Assembly (NCBI GenBank): GCA_937896705.1 | Contig: CALBOC010000044.1 | Location: 1-7,474 of the forward strand | Origin: an uncultured Micrococcaceae bacterium | GTDB taxonomy: Bacteria; Actinomycetota; Actinomycetes; Actinomycetales; Micrococcaceae | Reading direction: 5' to 3' | Length of the DNA: 7,474 bases | Shown here: piece by piece, positions 6,282 to 7,474 of the stretch | Layout: each line of letters begins with the position of its first letter | How positions within the stretch are numbered: position 1 is the first letter of the stretch | Notes under the pieces: model-generated | Told to the model about the DNA's origin: nothing | What the model saw: the letters and a program-made list of their open reading frames with translations, nothing else | Database searches by the model: none | Program-made: the position numbers and the translations under genes

Positions 6282-7409
6282 GTGACCACACCTGATGATG
6301 CCGGACCCGTACCGCAAGGTCCTACCACATGGCCCCCGAAGCGAGCCTGGCCACAAGCAGTTCACGCCGGGGTGGCACAGCTCAAAGACGTGATCGCTCG
6401 CTGGGGTCTTCTCACAGAGCCGCGCGGCCGCCCAGTACTGGTTGCGGTCTCGGGTGGGGCGGATTCGTTAGCGCTGGCTGTGTTAGCTGCTGAAACTCAA
6501 CGCATTACCGGGATCCGGTTTGGCGCGGTCGTATTTGACCATCAGCTCCAAACCGTCACGGCAGCCGTGGCGCAACGAACCGCTGAGCTGTGCACGCAAC
6601 TGGGATTAGACCCCGTCGTGCAAGAAGACCTTACCGTCGCCCCAGCCGCTGAGGGTCTCGAAGCCGCAGCTCGACGCGCTCGCTACGATACATTCGTTCG
6701 GTGTGCCTACGATGAGCAAGCCGCCGGGGTGCTGACCGCTCACACGGCCAATGATCAAGCCGAACAGGTCTTGCTGGGATTAGCCCGAGGTTCCGGCGTT
6801 CGCTCTATCGCAGGCATCCGACGAGACCGTGAACATCATGTGCCGGATTATGACCCGGTGCGTATTGGGCGCCCCCTTCTAGGATTGACACGCGCTGATA
6901 CCGAAAACATCTGTGCGTGGGCGGGAATCGAATATTTCGAAGACCCCATGAACGAGGATCCGACCATCGCCCGCATCCGGGTCCGCAAGCACCTGTTACC
7001 GGCTTTGACGGATTCCGCCACAGGACTGGGGCCCGGAGTATTTTCCGGACTGGTCACCACCGCCACCCTTGCGGCAGACGACGCGGATCTGCTGGATGCA
7101 CAGGCCGGCGAAGCGTTCCACACTATGGCCCACATTGAAGCGGACCGAATCAGTTTCCAGCTCGAAGCATTACAAACGTCTCATCCGGCTATCTTGCGCA
7201 GAATATTAGCGCTCGCAGTGCAACATTTCGGCGCGCCCCAGCCGAGTTTTGAACGGTTACGGGCACTGCAGGAGCTTATCTTTCCGCCCGTTGGCAGGGC
7301 GTCGTCGGCGGGGCCAATCCAATTAGATGGACATCTGAGCGCTTACCGGCAAAAAGCTGAGCAAGAATATGCAAAACTATTAGTCATCACCTCGCAGCCG
7401 AGGAACTAA
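6282..7409 (+). CDS. tilS: tRNA(Ile)-lysidine synthetase
   Basis: ATP-dependent enzyme that attaches lysine to C34 of the CAU-anticodon tRNA-Ile. The resulting lysidine changes both the tRNA's charging (Met to Ile) and its decoding (AUG to AUA). The 375-residue product has the N-type ATP pyrophosphatase P-loop SGGADS at 57-62. AHTANDQAEQVLLGLARGSG (153-172) is the family's second signature, and the RPLL and EDPMNEDPTIARIRVR segments (197-200, 220-235) also fit. The remainder, to 375, is the less conserved C-terminal part. The start is GTG 6282, four bases after the previous stop; no strong Shine-Dalgarno is seen, which suits translational coupling. The first ~25 residues are Pro-rich and probably disordered. 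Codon use differs from the neighbours: 10 TTA leucine codons and the only in-frame ATA in the window (7203-7205). Followed 22 bases later by a probable hpt, the usual actinobacterial order. Confidence 0.93.
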   Translation: MTTPDDAGPVPQGPTTWPPKRAWPQAVHAGVAQLKDVIARWGLLTEPRGRPVLVAVSGGADSLALAVLAAETQRITGIRFGAVVFDHQLQTVTAAVAQRTAELCTQLGLDPVVQEDLTVAPAAEGLEAAARRARYDTFVRCAYDEQAAGVLTAHTANDQAEQVLLGLARGSGVRSIAGIRRDREHHVPDYDPVRIGRPLLGLTRADTENICAWAGIEYFEDPMNEDPTIARIRVRKHLLPALTDSATGLGPGVFSGLVTTATLAADDADLLDAQAGEAFHTMAHIEADRISFQLEALQTSHPAILRRILALAVQHFGAPQPSFERLRALQELIFPPVGRASSAGPIQLDGHLSAYRQKAEQEYAKLLVITSQPRN

Positions 7410-7420
7410 CCAGACATACT

Positions 7421-7426
7421 GAGGAG
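7421..7426 (+). promoter_or_regulatory. Ribosome-binding site of the downstream gene (hpt)
   Basis: GAGGAG, five bases before ATG 7432, is the strongest Shine-Dalgarno match in the window. It supports a true gene start there even though only 43 bases of the gene are visible. Confidence 0.75.
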
Positions 7427-7431
7427 TGACC

Positions 7432-7474
7432 ATGAAGGCCGAAGACGTTGCAGACGATTTAGAGTCGGTGCTAC
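7432..7474 (+). CDS. hpt: Probable hypoxanthine phosphoribosyltransferase, 3'-truncated by the window edge
   Basis: Only the first 14 codons are visible (MKAEDVADDLESVL), open to the window end. The call rests on three points: the strong GAGGAG site, the position directly after tilS (tilS-hpt-ftsH is a widespread actinobacterial order), and the acidic MxxxDVxxDLxxVL opening typical of actinobacterial Hpt. The enzyme converts hypoxanthine or guanine plus PRPP to IMP or GMP. No catalytic motif is in view, so the name depends on context. Confidence 0.7.
   Translation, partial: MKAEDVADDLESVL

Overview
The window is a housekeeping stretch of an actinobacterial chromosome. Base composition is moderately high in GC with some TTA and other A/T-ending codons. 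The strongest taxonomic clue is gene order: dacB, a Zincin_2 metalloprotease, tilS and hpt in a row, with ppa divergent from dacB, is the arrangement I know from Micrococcales. A lower-GC member of Micrococcaceae (Yaniella/Enteractinococcus-like) is my inference; the sequence alone does not settle the genus.

Layout. Positions 1-1157 hold the C-terminal ~384 codons of seryl-tRNA synthetase (serS), followed by a Cof-type HAD phosphatase (1255-2070), both on the plus strand. A minus-strand gene (2106-2747) converges on them. It encodes a protein with a SatD-like N-terminal domain and a C-terminal helix-turn-helix. A gene-free 220-base stretch with a probable -10 box for that gene follows. The inorganic pyrophosphatase gene ppa (2981-3460, minus) comes next. 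A 162-base divergent intergenic region with two dyad symmetries separates ppa from a plus-strand run: dacB (penicillin-binding D-Ala-D-Ala carboxypeptidase), the Zincin_2 metalloprotease, tilS (tRNA-Ile lysidine synthetase), and the first 14 codons of a gene that is probably hpt (hypoxanthine phosphoribosyltransferase). The gaps in this run are about 60, 4 and 22 bases, so co-transcription is likely.

How the genes fit together. serS and ppa serve translation and pyrophosphate removal. dacB trims peptidoglycan outside the membrane. tilS modifies the tRNA-Ile that reads AUA. hpt salvages purines. The roles of the HAD phosphatase, the SatD-like regulator and the Zincin_2 protein are not known from the sequence.

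I found no mobile element, CRISPR array, RNA gene or clearly new system. The most interesting points are these: the only in-frame ATA codon in the window lies in tilS, the gene needed to read ATA; the SatD/HTH fusion is little studied; and the ppa-dacB spacer carries two dyads.
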